Shown here: piece after piece, positions 10,965-20,945 of the stretch
Layout of the letters: each line of letters starts with the position of its first letter
Position numbering within the stretch: position 1 is the first letter of the stretch
Origin: Doris montereyensis
Lineage: Eukaryota > Mollusca > Gastropoda > Nudibranchia > Dorididae
Direction: 5' to 3'
DNA: 64,000 nt
NCBI GenBank assembly: GCA_037039925.1
Contig: JAXRKP010000053.1
Span: forward strand, 399,867 to 463,866
Notes under the pieces: model-generated
The model's input: only the letters and a program-made list of their open reading frames with translations
Database searches by the model: none
Told to the model about the DNA's origin: nothing
Made by a program: the position numbers and the translations under genes

Positions 10965-11060
10965 CATGATATTTGATTTGATTTCACCCACATCCACTAT
11001 ACCACAATTTTTTTTATAGAAAGAAGTAGAACCTACCTACCTACCAGCAGTACCTGCTTA
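10965..11060 (-). mobile_element. Fragments of SINE-B tail and element D
   Basis: TTTGATTTGATTTCACCC resembles the tail of SINE-B, directly followed by AGAAAGAAGTAGAACCTACC as in element D copies at 19862 and 36688. Confidence 0.5.
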
Positions 11061-11174
11061 CCGTCCACAGTTATTTCGGCTTAATCCAACCCTCTTATTG
11101 AAATGTTCACATATCTGGATTGTTTTGTTTTGTTTTGTTTCATTGCAATTTTCCAAGTCCACCATATGCTGTGG

Positions 11175-11515
11175 TCTCAGGATTTGATTTGATTTGATTT
11201 TATCCACATCTACAACTATGGTGATCTCAGGGTTTTTGGTAGGATTTAAAATTTTGCCCAGACTGCTTTGTAAACTGTAAACAGCCAAGGTATCTTTAAC
11301 ATGCACAGAGTGTTGTGATCTACACACGGACCTCCTTTTTATCGTCCGTCTCTGATAGGACTAGACTATTAAGTGTTGATCCACCTACTTGGACCAGAAG
11401 GGTAGATTGTACTCGAATAAACTCAAGAAAATTTTTCAACCGTTGGTGGGGCTTGAACCCACAGCCTTTGGGTTGAGAGGCCGCTGACCTTGCCTCTGGA
11501 CTACTGAGTCACCCC
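11175..11515 (-). mobile_element. SINE family B (tRNA-derived), near full length
   Basis: The reverse strand begins GGTGACTCAGTAGTCCAGAG (A-box like) at 11515 and has a good B box, GGGTTCAAGCCCC, near 11450. The body includes the complement of CAGCCAAGGTATCTTTAACA and TGCACAGAGTGTTGTGAT, and it ends in a TTTGA-rich tail. Related copies are at 18815-19165 and, partially, 15235-15390. Confidence 0.8.
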
Positions 11516-11645
11516 GTGTGGTCTCAGGATGAACTAAGAAGAGGAAACAGCAAGATGAAAGAAAGACATGAAAGTTGAAAGAGTAAAAAAAATCCGACAA
11601 AACAAGGTAGGACAAATAGTAGAATGCTGGCCGCCCACTGGATAT
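11516..11645. mobile_element. Repeat element D, copy 1
   Basis: Shares GGTCTCAGGATG, GAAACAGCAAGAT and a purine-rich stretch with 19862-19992 and 36688-36835. The family is unclassified and may be a SINE derivative, since it adjoins SINE-B twice. Confidence 0.5.
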
Positions 11646-11653
11646 CTGGACAG

Positions 11654-12299
11654 CAGGCCTGGGCAAGACTCGCTGTTCTATTACTCGTTGATACCAACTA
11701 TCGTCTTCTCTGATCTCGCTTTATCCGAGTACTGACGAATACAATGATACAGCCTCGTGCAGTCATGGGATTCATGGCATTGAACACTGACCACCAAGCT
11801 TTGGCCCTGACGCATTCATGGCTAAGGAGGGTGTAGGTGAAGGGAGGAGGGGTCGCTTGGACCTCCACGCTGATTAAAGTGTCGCCCGGCCGCGATAGCA
11901 GATGACAGTGAGAGACTAGTAAGTAGTAATAAACTGCTGTCACCATGGTGGGAGAGGTTTGGGTAGTGGCCTGAAAGTTGGCTAGGCAAAAGGATTGGCG
12001 TGAAAAGAATGGGATGGGGGTGCTGCAAAGGATGTAACGAGGGTGGGGGTAACGGCAAGCGAAAGGTGCCGATGAAGAGACAAAGGGACTGTTTTAGTCA
12101 GCCATGCCTCTCACTTTCATTACTTTCAATCCGGTCTGCTCAGGCAAAGTAGTTGGTAGTTACAGCGTCAGTTGGTATCAAAACGGAGTTTTAGTGTTCA
12201 TCACCTCTGGTCTTGAGTCAGTGGTGAGATTCGAATAAAACGCCTTGAAGCCTTGTATTACTTGGTATCGAGCAATGGCTTGAGTAGTGCCCAGGCCTA
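11654..12299. mobile_element. hAT-type MITE (646 bp) with perfect 8-bp target duplication
   Basis: Left end CAGGCCTGGGCAAGACTC; right end, reverse-complemented, TAGGCCTGGGCACTACTC. Further inverted similarity extends to GTTGATACCAA / GCTCGATACCAA. CTGGACAG flanks it at 11646-11653 and 12300-12307. The 8-bp duplication and CAGGCCTG-type ends are hallmarks of hAT. There is no transposase ORF, so it is non-autonomous. It is GC-richer than its surroundings. Confidence 0.85.
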
Positions 12300-12639
12300 C
12301 TGGACAGATCAGAACTCTTTAACACAAAGAAGATTATGGTAATAAGTTAAATGATAAATGTCTACACCATACCTTGACCAGCACACTTAAGTGTGGGGGA
12401 AAAACACTGCTCTTATCTTAGTGAGACCTTGTACTTGTACTTGTAATGGATTCCATTGTGATGATAAGCATATTTTAAAGATACACATACAAACAAAATA
12501 AAATTATTCTGCGTCCACACAGGCATCAAAGATGTTGCACGTGGCATTCCAATTTCTTTTGAGAAAGGAATATGGACTATCACTATCATTGGGCTTACCC
12601 TAATTGCAACAACAATCATCCATGATGTCCAAGTGAGCA

Positions 12640-12755
12640 AATGAGTAGATTTTCTTGCCTAAGGCAAAAACTAAATGCCTGAAGTGGGGCTCAAACCCAG
12701 TATCTTTGGATCACTTTAAATTACTTTAATCATTTGGCCATCTAATCCCTATGTA
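12640..12755 (-). mobile_element. tRNA-like SINE head
   Basis: The reverse strand reads TAGATGGCCAAATGATTAAA (A-box like) and then ACTGGGTTTGAGCCCC (B-box like). Only the head region is recognised; family uncertain. Confidence 0.5.
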
Positions 12756-14285
12756 CAAACCCCCCAAAAAACCCCCACAAAAAAAAAAAAAAAACCCCAG
12801 CCATTTTACTTCCCTCAGTTCAGACTGTAAATAAATCACTGAAAACAATGATGGTGTGAAAGTATCTATATCTTTATTTGTTACAGAACATGTTCATTTT
12901 TTGTACACTAAGTCAGCACAAAAAAATAGAAACTTGGAAAATAAAATAAAATTCCCACATGTCATGAACAGTGTTATAAGCTATAGTAACAACCTGTGCT
13001 GCAAAGAGAATAACCAAAGACACTTGATCCCAAGCTTGTCTGGTAATAGACAAATAAGAATGATACCATAAAAAAATAAAAGATATCCTGATCCAATACG
13101 AGATGTCTAATATTTAAGAAAACATTCTTTTCCTTAATCATTTGACACATACAATCCTTAGTAACACTAAAAGTAAAAGTACTTAAAATATCTTAAATTA
13201 TCCCTCGAAAACAGATAACTTTTAAAATTGATTTTACCCCCACACATCGTAGAATGACGGGCATAAGAAAAATTGTAATCCCTATACTAGTATACTGCAC
13301 ACCCCAAGAAAAGAAAACAAAATACCCAAAATCTAAGATGCATCCCAAATTCCATGAACTACAATTAAAATCGGTGTAATAATATGGTTTTGATGAATAT
13401 TTCATAAGCATTATTAAAAGAAGTCTGTTTTGAACCCTTTGTCCCACATATATGCCTGTCCTGTATATCTCAATGAATTCTATAAGACACATGTTATATT
13501 TTCCTTTTTCTTTTTTTTTTTTGTATATCTTTTGAACCTGAAAGTTTTAATGTGGCCTGTTAAGTACCAAAACCTGTCTTAATTCATACCATTGATCTCA
13601 AACTTGTGTGTGGGGGTGGAAAAAACCCCTCATGAACTGAATTCAAAACCTCTGGGTCTAAATGAAATCAAGAATTCTGAATGTCGACAGCGCAAACAGA
13701 TGAAAAATTCAACACATGCTGGCGAGTTCAGATCACCTGACAGCTTCACTTTTTATGCAACTGCCACATTTGATCAGATTCAGTTTACCCTTTATTTTTA
13801 TTTTTTTGGGTATTAAGAGACGAATGTCAGTTTCTGAATGAGCACATAAAAATAAGCAGCGCCTCGCATGCAATAAATGTTTTAGTTTTAGCTCTTTATT
13901 TACAAAGAGGCATATTATCTTACAATAACCCCTTTCACCTGAATTATAGGCTGAGAGTCTGACTCTTACTTTGTATATTAGATATATAGATCCTCACACA
14001 CACACATGCATATACACACACATTTCATACATGCATTCATACAGACTGTTGGATCACATTGGAAAGATGAAGCTAGATATATGATGAGGATGATATCGAT
14101 ATGGTTCTGTACAATGTCTATGTGAAATAATACGTCTCACTTCAAAAACCAGGGCTAAGAGATCTTTAGCAAGTCATCTAATTCGCGATATCCGGACAAT
14201 TTATTTTTTTGAAGTCTGGTGTGATCTGTCAAAACCTCACAAAAACATTACTGAAATCATAAGTTAATTGGCAACTTTTTTTTTT
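12756..14285. other. Unassigned AT-rich sequence
   Basis: Poly-A run at 12780-12795. No coding exon, terminal repeats or tandem array recognised. Confidence 0.4.
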
Positions 14286-14289
14286 CTTC

Positions 14290-14420
14290 ATGTGGCTTCA
14301 GTGGTTTACAGTCAGACTGGAAGACTATGAGGACATGGGTTCAAATTCTTGCAACATTTCTGTGCTCAGGAGAGGCACTTTAAATAACATCAAACTCTTT
14401 GCTACTTCTAGGTACAAAAA
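14290..14420 (+). mobile_element. tRNA-like SINE fragment
   Basis: TGGCTTCAGTGGTTTACAGT followed by ATGGGTTCAAATTCTTGC gives A-box and B-box spacing of a tRNA-derived head. Degenerate. Confidence 0.45.
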
Positions 14421-14689
14421 GCAGGCTCAGGCTACTGCTGGGTAGCAAAAGTCTGCATCTCCATTTTACATGTTTTTCTCATCTTTTTGGCATGGTTTCA
14501 AAGTCATGGCCTAGGCATCGAAAAGTTCAATCATAAAATACATCACTTTTTGTAATTTTTTTTCCTTTTTTTTGTTTTGTTTTTCCTGTTTACTAAATGG
14601 TCAACCAATCAGAGAGCATTATTTTAAAAGAGGATGAGCGTAAGACAGTAAAAGCGCAACAAGGAGGAAATATTCAGGCCTCTCTTGAC

Positions 14690-14930
14690 CCGTCCTTCCT
14701 TCCGGCAAATGCCGGGCATCGTTCGGAGAGATTTATAGCAGGCAAACGGTAAACCCCGGGCGTAGCGCTGAACAGAGTGCTGTAACAAACCAGCATTTAC
14801 CGGTCATACTCATAGCCTTACAAAGGTTAATAAAAATAATAATAATAACGATAATAATTATAACAACAAAAAACAAAATAGTGATAATAATAATAATAAG
14901 AAGAAGAAGAATATTAGTAATGGCAATCAT
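14690..14930. repeat. GC-richer island with small hairpin, then AT simple repeat
   Basis: 14690-14815 stands out as GC-rich with a perfect CCGGCA-AA-TGCCGG hairpin near 14702. It is followed by (AAT)n/(AAG)n low-complexity sequence to 14910. The island may be part of an unrecognised element. Confidence 0.4.
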
Positions 14931-15234
14931 ATGATAAACACATTTTCCCCCTATTTTTTTTCAGTGCAATGGTAGTGGTCAAAATTGTCACCTTAAAGAC
15001 TATTAAAAATTATGTTCAGGGTATATTATCATATTGTATATTATTTACAAATTTGATATTCATCTGAATATTTCAGATGATATGGATCATTTTAAATATA
15101 AAGTATTTTGAGTTTTTTAATTAAATGTGTTTTGACCCAATCCTTCATAATATGGGCATGTGCAATTAGTACAAAGAAAATGCCAAGAGGCATTATGTAT
15201 ACCCACTGACAAGTTTTGTAATTTTGACTAAAAA

Positions 15235-15390
15235 GCAAATTAGGTGATTTCAGGGGTATGTTAGTAGGATCTTTAGTTTTGCCCGGACTGCCCTGTAAAC
15301 AGCCAAGGGATCTTTAACATGCACAGAGTGTTGTGATCTGCGCACAGTATCTCTTTTTTGTCGTCCGCATCCCTGCGTAAGTGTAGACTC
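15235..15390 (-). mobile_element. SINE family B fragment
   Basis: Shares CAGCCAAGGGATCTTTAACA and TGCACAGAGTGTTGTGATCT with 11175-11515. The tRNA head is missing. Confidence 0.65.
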
Positions 15391-15423
15391 ACTGATTATA
15401 CATCATATTTTTGACTGATTAAG

Positions 15424-15519
15424 ACTAAGACTATCATAAACATTATAATAATAACTAGACTATCATAAACACTATAATAATAACTAGACTATCATAAACA
15501 TTATAATAATAACTAGGTC
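15424..15519 (+). repeat. 29-bp tandem repeat, 3 copies
   Basis: CTATCATAAACAYTATAATA begins at 15431, 15460 and 15489. Confidence 0.9.
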
Positions 15520-17680
15520 TTAATATCAAAACAATATAAACGTAACTATCACAACTTAATTTAAGTATATCAATTATATATTATTCTGATGAAAACAATC
15601 ATGTAAAGGAGTATTTTTAACATAAATTGACAGCCAATCAGCTAAAATACATACGCATGATCAAAATAGCAGGACTGAAAAAAAAGTTTCCAAAACGTAA
15701 AAAAAAATAAAATCATTGCTACACATTTGAGAAGAACATTATTTCTAACCATAAAATGTGATCCACAGCCTGTACTGTACATGCTTTCATCCGATAAAAT
15801 AGCAATAGAACAGGTCCCTTCCTCATGCAAATATAAAGTTTAAAATGTCGCAACGAATGATAATATCTGAATGAATGGAAGACCCTGAGCATACTGTACC
15901 AAAACTGATTTGATTTCAAACAATAGCTATTAACTATTTACCTGAACACATTGATAAATATCTACAGATATAGATAGTACATATATACATCTGTATAGGA
16001 ATGTTAACATTGAGGGACACAGCTATTCAATTTTCCCTAACATATGGCTGCCACATAGAGACGGCCAAATTCTGGCATTTAGTCCTTAGGTGTGGAAAGC
16101 TTTACTTAACGTCAATTGATCCACATAAACAGCGCTTTCTGCTGATCTTCGTAAGTGCTGATAACAATAACTTTTATCAGTTTCATAGGAATGAATGTTT
16201 AATTCCCTTGACGCTGAAAGGATGGTCGTGACAGGTGACAGGTGTTCATCTACTGTTGCACATGTGACACCGGATGTGTGATGTCCCCCGCCCTGGACTG
16301 GCTAAGATTTCAAATGCGAATATTTTCATTGGGACTGACCATATAAAAAATATTTAATTTCATATTCGAAACCAAACAACCTTTACTTGAGTCAAGATCC
16401 AAGCAGAATTTGATTTATTTCAATAATTTAAAAAAAATCATGAACAATTTTCATTTGTAACACATTTTTATGACATGATAAATATGTGTGTTATGGGTGT
16501 GTAGTAGTTCTCTCTCTCTTTCTGTGTGTCTCTCTCTCTCTCACGCAGACTCTTATTCTTCAAATTCTGTTCTTCTTGCCTTAACTCCAACTTGGACATA
16601 GCATTTTAAATGCTATATTATAAGATGTATGTATCTCTGCTCAAAGTTTTGTATCATGTACTGTACGCTTGACGTAAAAATGTAGTCAAAATGCAAACAA
16701 CATTTATTTCAGGGCGAAACTAGAGTAACAACACAAATCTAGGTTAGTCAGGTGTGCTTGTAAGTAAGCCTTCTTAGAGGTGTCTGCGAATTGATACACA
16801 CCTTTCAATAAGACTTTACAGATAGGCTAGGCATTATAGAAATTCTCTCCGTGGTCGCCCATAGGTCTCATTGGGGACTTAAACTTTCAGTTTTAAAAAA
16901 CATAAAGAAAAGCAGTGCTATGGTCTTAATCTTCAATAAGTAGTTTTGATTTGAATTTTCACATCACAGACATTAAAATAAATTATCTCACCAAAATTCA
17001 GTTTTGTTTGTACATGAATACATAAAAGATGACGACCTTTAAACGTTTTAATATTGATAACAAAACATTTCAAACTTTAAACACCCACTTTTCGGCACGA
17101 AAAAGAACTTATAAAACATATTGTTACATCTCAAAATCATACATTTGTTTTAATTGACCTTTCAATGTTCAATAAATCCTTTATAATTCACATATATTTC
17201 ATTTTAAATATTTCAATACAATTTAATTGTTTCAAGGGAGATAAGTGGGTGGTTGTTAGGTGATACAGTTAGGTTCTGTTTCTTTCCTTTCAATTCACTT
17301 TGTGGTTATCATACACAGTGAACAGAGTAAATTTCTATCAATTTCCCATCAAGGGAAATGATTTATCCTCATGCCAATTGTTTATTCTTACCTTTAACTT
17401 TGACGTTAATCAACTGACAAATGAAAAAACAAAAAACAACCTAACGACAAACATGAAAAGAAAACCCTAGCAAACCCTGTACTATCACATTGCAAGAGGG
17501 CCATGCTACGAAGACCCTTTGATGCTAAGGTTTTGCCAAGCCAAAAAACAAAACAAAATGGTTTGCTGCTGCTGGTGGTTGCTTAAGCAGTCATTTCGGG
17601 CCGATCCTTTTTGATTCAATTTTGTATTCTATCCAAGAGGCAATGTATTATCCCATGTTCCACTTCACAGTATAGAAAGT
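15520..17680. other. Unassigned AT-rich sequence
   Basis: Only a CT-rich run at 16509-16541. No exon, domain or mobile element recognised. Confidence 0.4.
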
Positions 17681-17681
17681 G

Positions 17682-17735
17682 GGATAAGCTCCAGCTCTAT
17701 GGGCCATAAGAGACCTGAAGGAACTCTTTGTTCCT
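17682..17735 (+). mobile_element. SINE family A 3' fragment
   Basis: GGATAAGCTCCAGCTCTATG followed by CCTGAAGGAACT matches the 3' end of SINE-A. Confidence 0.55.
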
Positions 17736-18059
17736 ATGTTAAGTCCATAAACATGACAAACAATTAAATACATTAATGAGATTAAGCTGTAAATAAAACT
17801 TAAAATTACAAGGGGAAATGCATTGCATACAAAATTTTTTTTTGAACACATGCCAAAGGCCTCGAGATTTGAATTCAAACTTAAGACAAGAAAACTTTGT
17901 CCTTATGTCATGTCAATGCGTAGTTTTACTAAAGGCAGCATTACACTTCCCACGTTGGTCAATTTTTTTACCACTTATTCTTATTTCCACTGCAAAAATG
18001 TTGAAAAAAAAAAAGCAAAGGAATGAAATTACAACAAACCACACACACACCTTTATGCT

Positions 18060-18185
18060 GCAATTAAAAATAAAGATAAAGATGGATTTATAGTCGTATG
18101 TATTCCTGGACAAGTACAGGCTCACTGACTGTATATCACTTTGAACTAGTGTCATCGTGATTACAAGCAACACTACGGTCCAGCT
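18060..18185 (-). mobile_element. SINE family C fragment
   Basis: Shares ATAAAGATAAAGATGGATTT, CAGGCTCACTGACTGTA and GTGATTACAAGCAACACTAC with the other copies. Internally deleted relative to 31255-31600. Confidence 0.6.
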
Positions 18186-18814
18186 ATAATGCCTCAATGG
18201 ATATTAAAAGATTAAAAGAGGCTGACAAATCTAGCTTTCCGCCTCGTATGCTAAAAACAGACATCCCTGATTCCAGTGTGGTGAAATGATGACAAAAATG
18301 ATCATGAGCAAATATGAATGCACGTAGAGTATATGTGAATGTAAAAGGTGGGGTTGATTCTGTCATATGTTGTATTAAGTAACAATACACAGCCATGTGG
18401 TTTTATATCAGTTATCAATATTCAACTATTTGCACTCAATGATGATAATGACAATATTCCATAGAACTTGGAGACTACTGGCAACAAGAAAGATGGAATG
18501 ACTACACAGCGAACATACTGGTATTTCAGATGATTATTTAAAGTGAAATAAGTTCTCTGATGACTTCCTCAAACTATAAGTTAGTCATGGAGTGTTTTTA
18601 TCTTCTCTTCCCATGGGCATTGCAGAGTGACAAGTTTCTTTTATTTGGTGTTTCAAACATAACTTCTTTCAAACAATTAACGAAATAGGAAAACTTTCTC
18701 TGTATTTATGATATTCACATGTGAAAGCTATCTTCTATGCATATTGTATATTGATAACTCACACGCAAAGCTTTGCCATGGATCATTTACAAAAATTTTC
18801 TTTCATGGAAAGGT
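18186..18814. other. Unassigned sequence
   Basis: Nothing recognised. Confidence 0.4.
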
Positions 18815-19165
18815 GTTTGATTTGTTTTGACTTTACCCACATCCACAACGAAGGTCATCTCAGGGGTTTTGATAGGATTTTCCTGCCAAGGGGTCTCTGG
18901 GGAGCTCGCAGCTTTCACACGCTTTCGATGATGTGATGATGAAAGGATTTTTAATTTTGCCCAGGCTGCCATGTAAACAGCCAAGCGATTTTTAATGTGC
19001 ACAGTGTGTTATGACCTGTATACCATCCGTCTCCGATGAGACTAGGTGTTGATCCACCTACCTGGGGCTGGGGTTAGATTTCACTGAAATTCAACATTCA
19101 ACCCTTTGGGTGAGACAAGACAGAGGCAGACACCTAGCCTCTGGACTACCGATTTTCCCTCCATG
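18815..19165 (-). mobile_element. SINE family B, diverged copy
   Basis: Shares TTTACCCACATCCACAAC, TTTGCCCAGGCTGCCATGTA, the ATCCGTCTCCGATGAGACTA block and CCTCTGGACTACCGA at the head. The B box is eroded. Confidence 0.7.
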
Positions 19166-19861
19166 GATATGTTAACCAATAATGTATGGAAAAATTTCTT
19201 CCGCGATTGTATTCTATTTTACCTTAGAGATTAATTCCATGGAAATGTCAAATGATGACTTTGCAAAGAAATTTCTGACATGGACATTATTAAAACTTAA
19301 TCTCACAGAGAAAATTCTTTGAAAACATGAAACTGTTAAATAAATATTAATATTAAAAGGCACAATGTAAAAAGACTAATACAGAGATCACCATTGTTAA
19401 TGCACAAAATCATTGGACTGCGTAATTGTCTTGGCAGTCTTTGGACTGGACAGAGGAGAGATCAGATTTCATTACATATTTAGTCACAAACTGAATCCAT
19501 CAGTCACAATTTCAAATAAAAAAATATTCTGATTAATTCCTAAGTGTTATGACCACATGTTTTATTCGAGAAATAAAAGACAAAAAAAACCCATTATAAA
19601 AGTCTGTCTTTCACTCACAACCCCCCCCCCCAATTAAAAAAAAAAAAAATTAAAGAAACCAAACAAAGCCACACTAGAAAGAACTGTTACATGTTGAAAT
19701 CAAGCATAAAATTATTCATGGTGTAAAGTTTGACTTTTCAGACTAATCATTGAATTTATAAATAATATAACCCAACAAGATATTATTTTCAATGCAAAGG
19801 AGATCTAAAATTAAAACATCTCAGAGTACAAGTCCCGTAATAAAGATATTTAATTGAAATT
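19166..19861. other. Unassigned sequence
   Basis: C11 homopolymer at about 19621 followed by an A-rich run. No gene recognised. Confidence 0.4.
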
Positions 19862-19992
19862 ACCCTGTTCACCATATATGGTGACCTCAGGATGTAGGAA
19901 ACAGCAAGATAGAAGGTAAGAATAAGACAAAAAATGAAAGGAAAGAAGTAGGACCTACCAGCAGCTCCTGCCAACCACCCATCCCATAATAA
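19862..19992. mobile_element. Repeat element D, copy 2
   Basis: Shares GGTGACCTCAGGATG, GAAACAGCAAGAT and GTAGGACCTACCAGCAGC with copies at 11516 and 36688. Confidence 0.55.
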
Positions 19993-20069
19993 AGACACCA
20001 TATAATTAAAAGCCATTCAATTTCACGTATGACCGCTGAATGACACAGTACCACATACAATTCTTTTCA

Positions 20070-20083
20070 TTTATTCCTTTATT
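20070..20083 (-). terminator. Two polyadenylation signals for the GLYAT-like gene
   Basis: The reverse strand has AATAAA twice (complement TTTATT at 20070-20075 and 20078-20083), 265-280 nt after the stop codon of exon 5. This would give a compact 3' UTR. Confidence 0.55.
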
Positions 20084-20347
20084 CTTGTGTTTGTTTCACT
20101 AAGCAGACAATCAGTAAAATGAGTACCTTTCCTCTAAAAACAACTTTACAAAGAACCAAAGAAAACGATTATTTGGAATGTCATAAAAACTATGGATCAT
20201 AATTTCAATTCAAATACCAATAATTGTCTTAACACAGTTTTGACATATAAGGATATGCGTTTGTTTTGTTTCTTTAATTTGGGGTAAACTTTTTGACAAT
20301 TAACAAGTCATGAATGAATGGATGATACCTTACCTAACAGAGTCGTG

Positions 20348-20945
20348 TCAGTCTACACCAACGTGTATACATTTTGCCGTGTTATCTTCTACTGGAATGC
20401 CTGAGCATTTGTTGCATGACAAGGGTAAAGCATTCAGACATAAATCTTTGCTGGGTGTTTCCAATTCACTTTTCAAGTTCTGCTCATCAACAGTGGACGA
20501 AACTGAGCTAGTCGACAATAATGGACCTACGCCTATAGGTCGCGTCCGATAATGAATCCAAGACATACTTCCTTGTGGAACCCATGAAAAGCCGATGCTT
20601 TGACACGTCGCGATGAAAGCAGTGTCTTTGGTTTTGATGAACCCATAGGCTAGTTTGAAATTTGCGCAGTAATTTACGTGTAAGATCTGTTAACAAAATA
20701 ACTCCAAGGTTGTGACTGTGGTATTTGGGGTCTACAACAAATTGGCCATTGATCCGTTGTATTGCATGGATATATAGGCAACTACAGTGTCGTCTTCAGT
20801 TGTGATTGCGCTGTTGTCAAAGTTTTTAATGATTTGACGAAAGTAATCAAGCAGTCCAGCATTTGCTCGATACTCCTTCCAATGATTCTTGAGCGTCTCT
20901 GCATGGGATTCATTCAACACTGTCAGCTTGAGATCCTTTGGTAAA
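20348..20945 (-). CDS. GLYAT-like gene, exon 5 (two frameshifts)
   Basis: Acceptor CACATTTCAG next to 20945; the first codons read SLPKDLKLTVLNESHAETL. Frame 1 runs to MANLL and TAG at 20734-20732. The conserved continuation VDPKYHSHNLGVILLTDLTR lies one frame over, down to about 20675. Homology then returns to the first frame for NFKLAYGFIKTKDTAF and on to MSWIHY, with the stop at 20350-20348. The shifts are opposite in sign (one base lost, one A gained in CGCAAATTT), so the frame is restored after about 65 bp. Confidence 0.75.

Noticed and set aside
20508..20696. Separate 62-codon reverse ORF
   Set aside because: It is the displaced frame of GLYAT-like exon 5 between the two indels plus trailing nonsense, not an independent gene.
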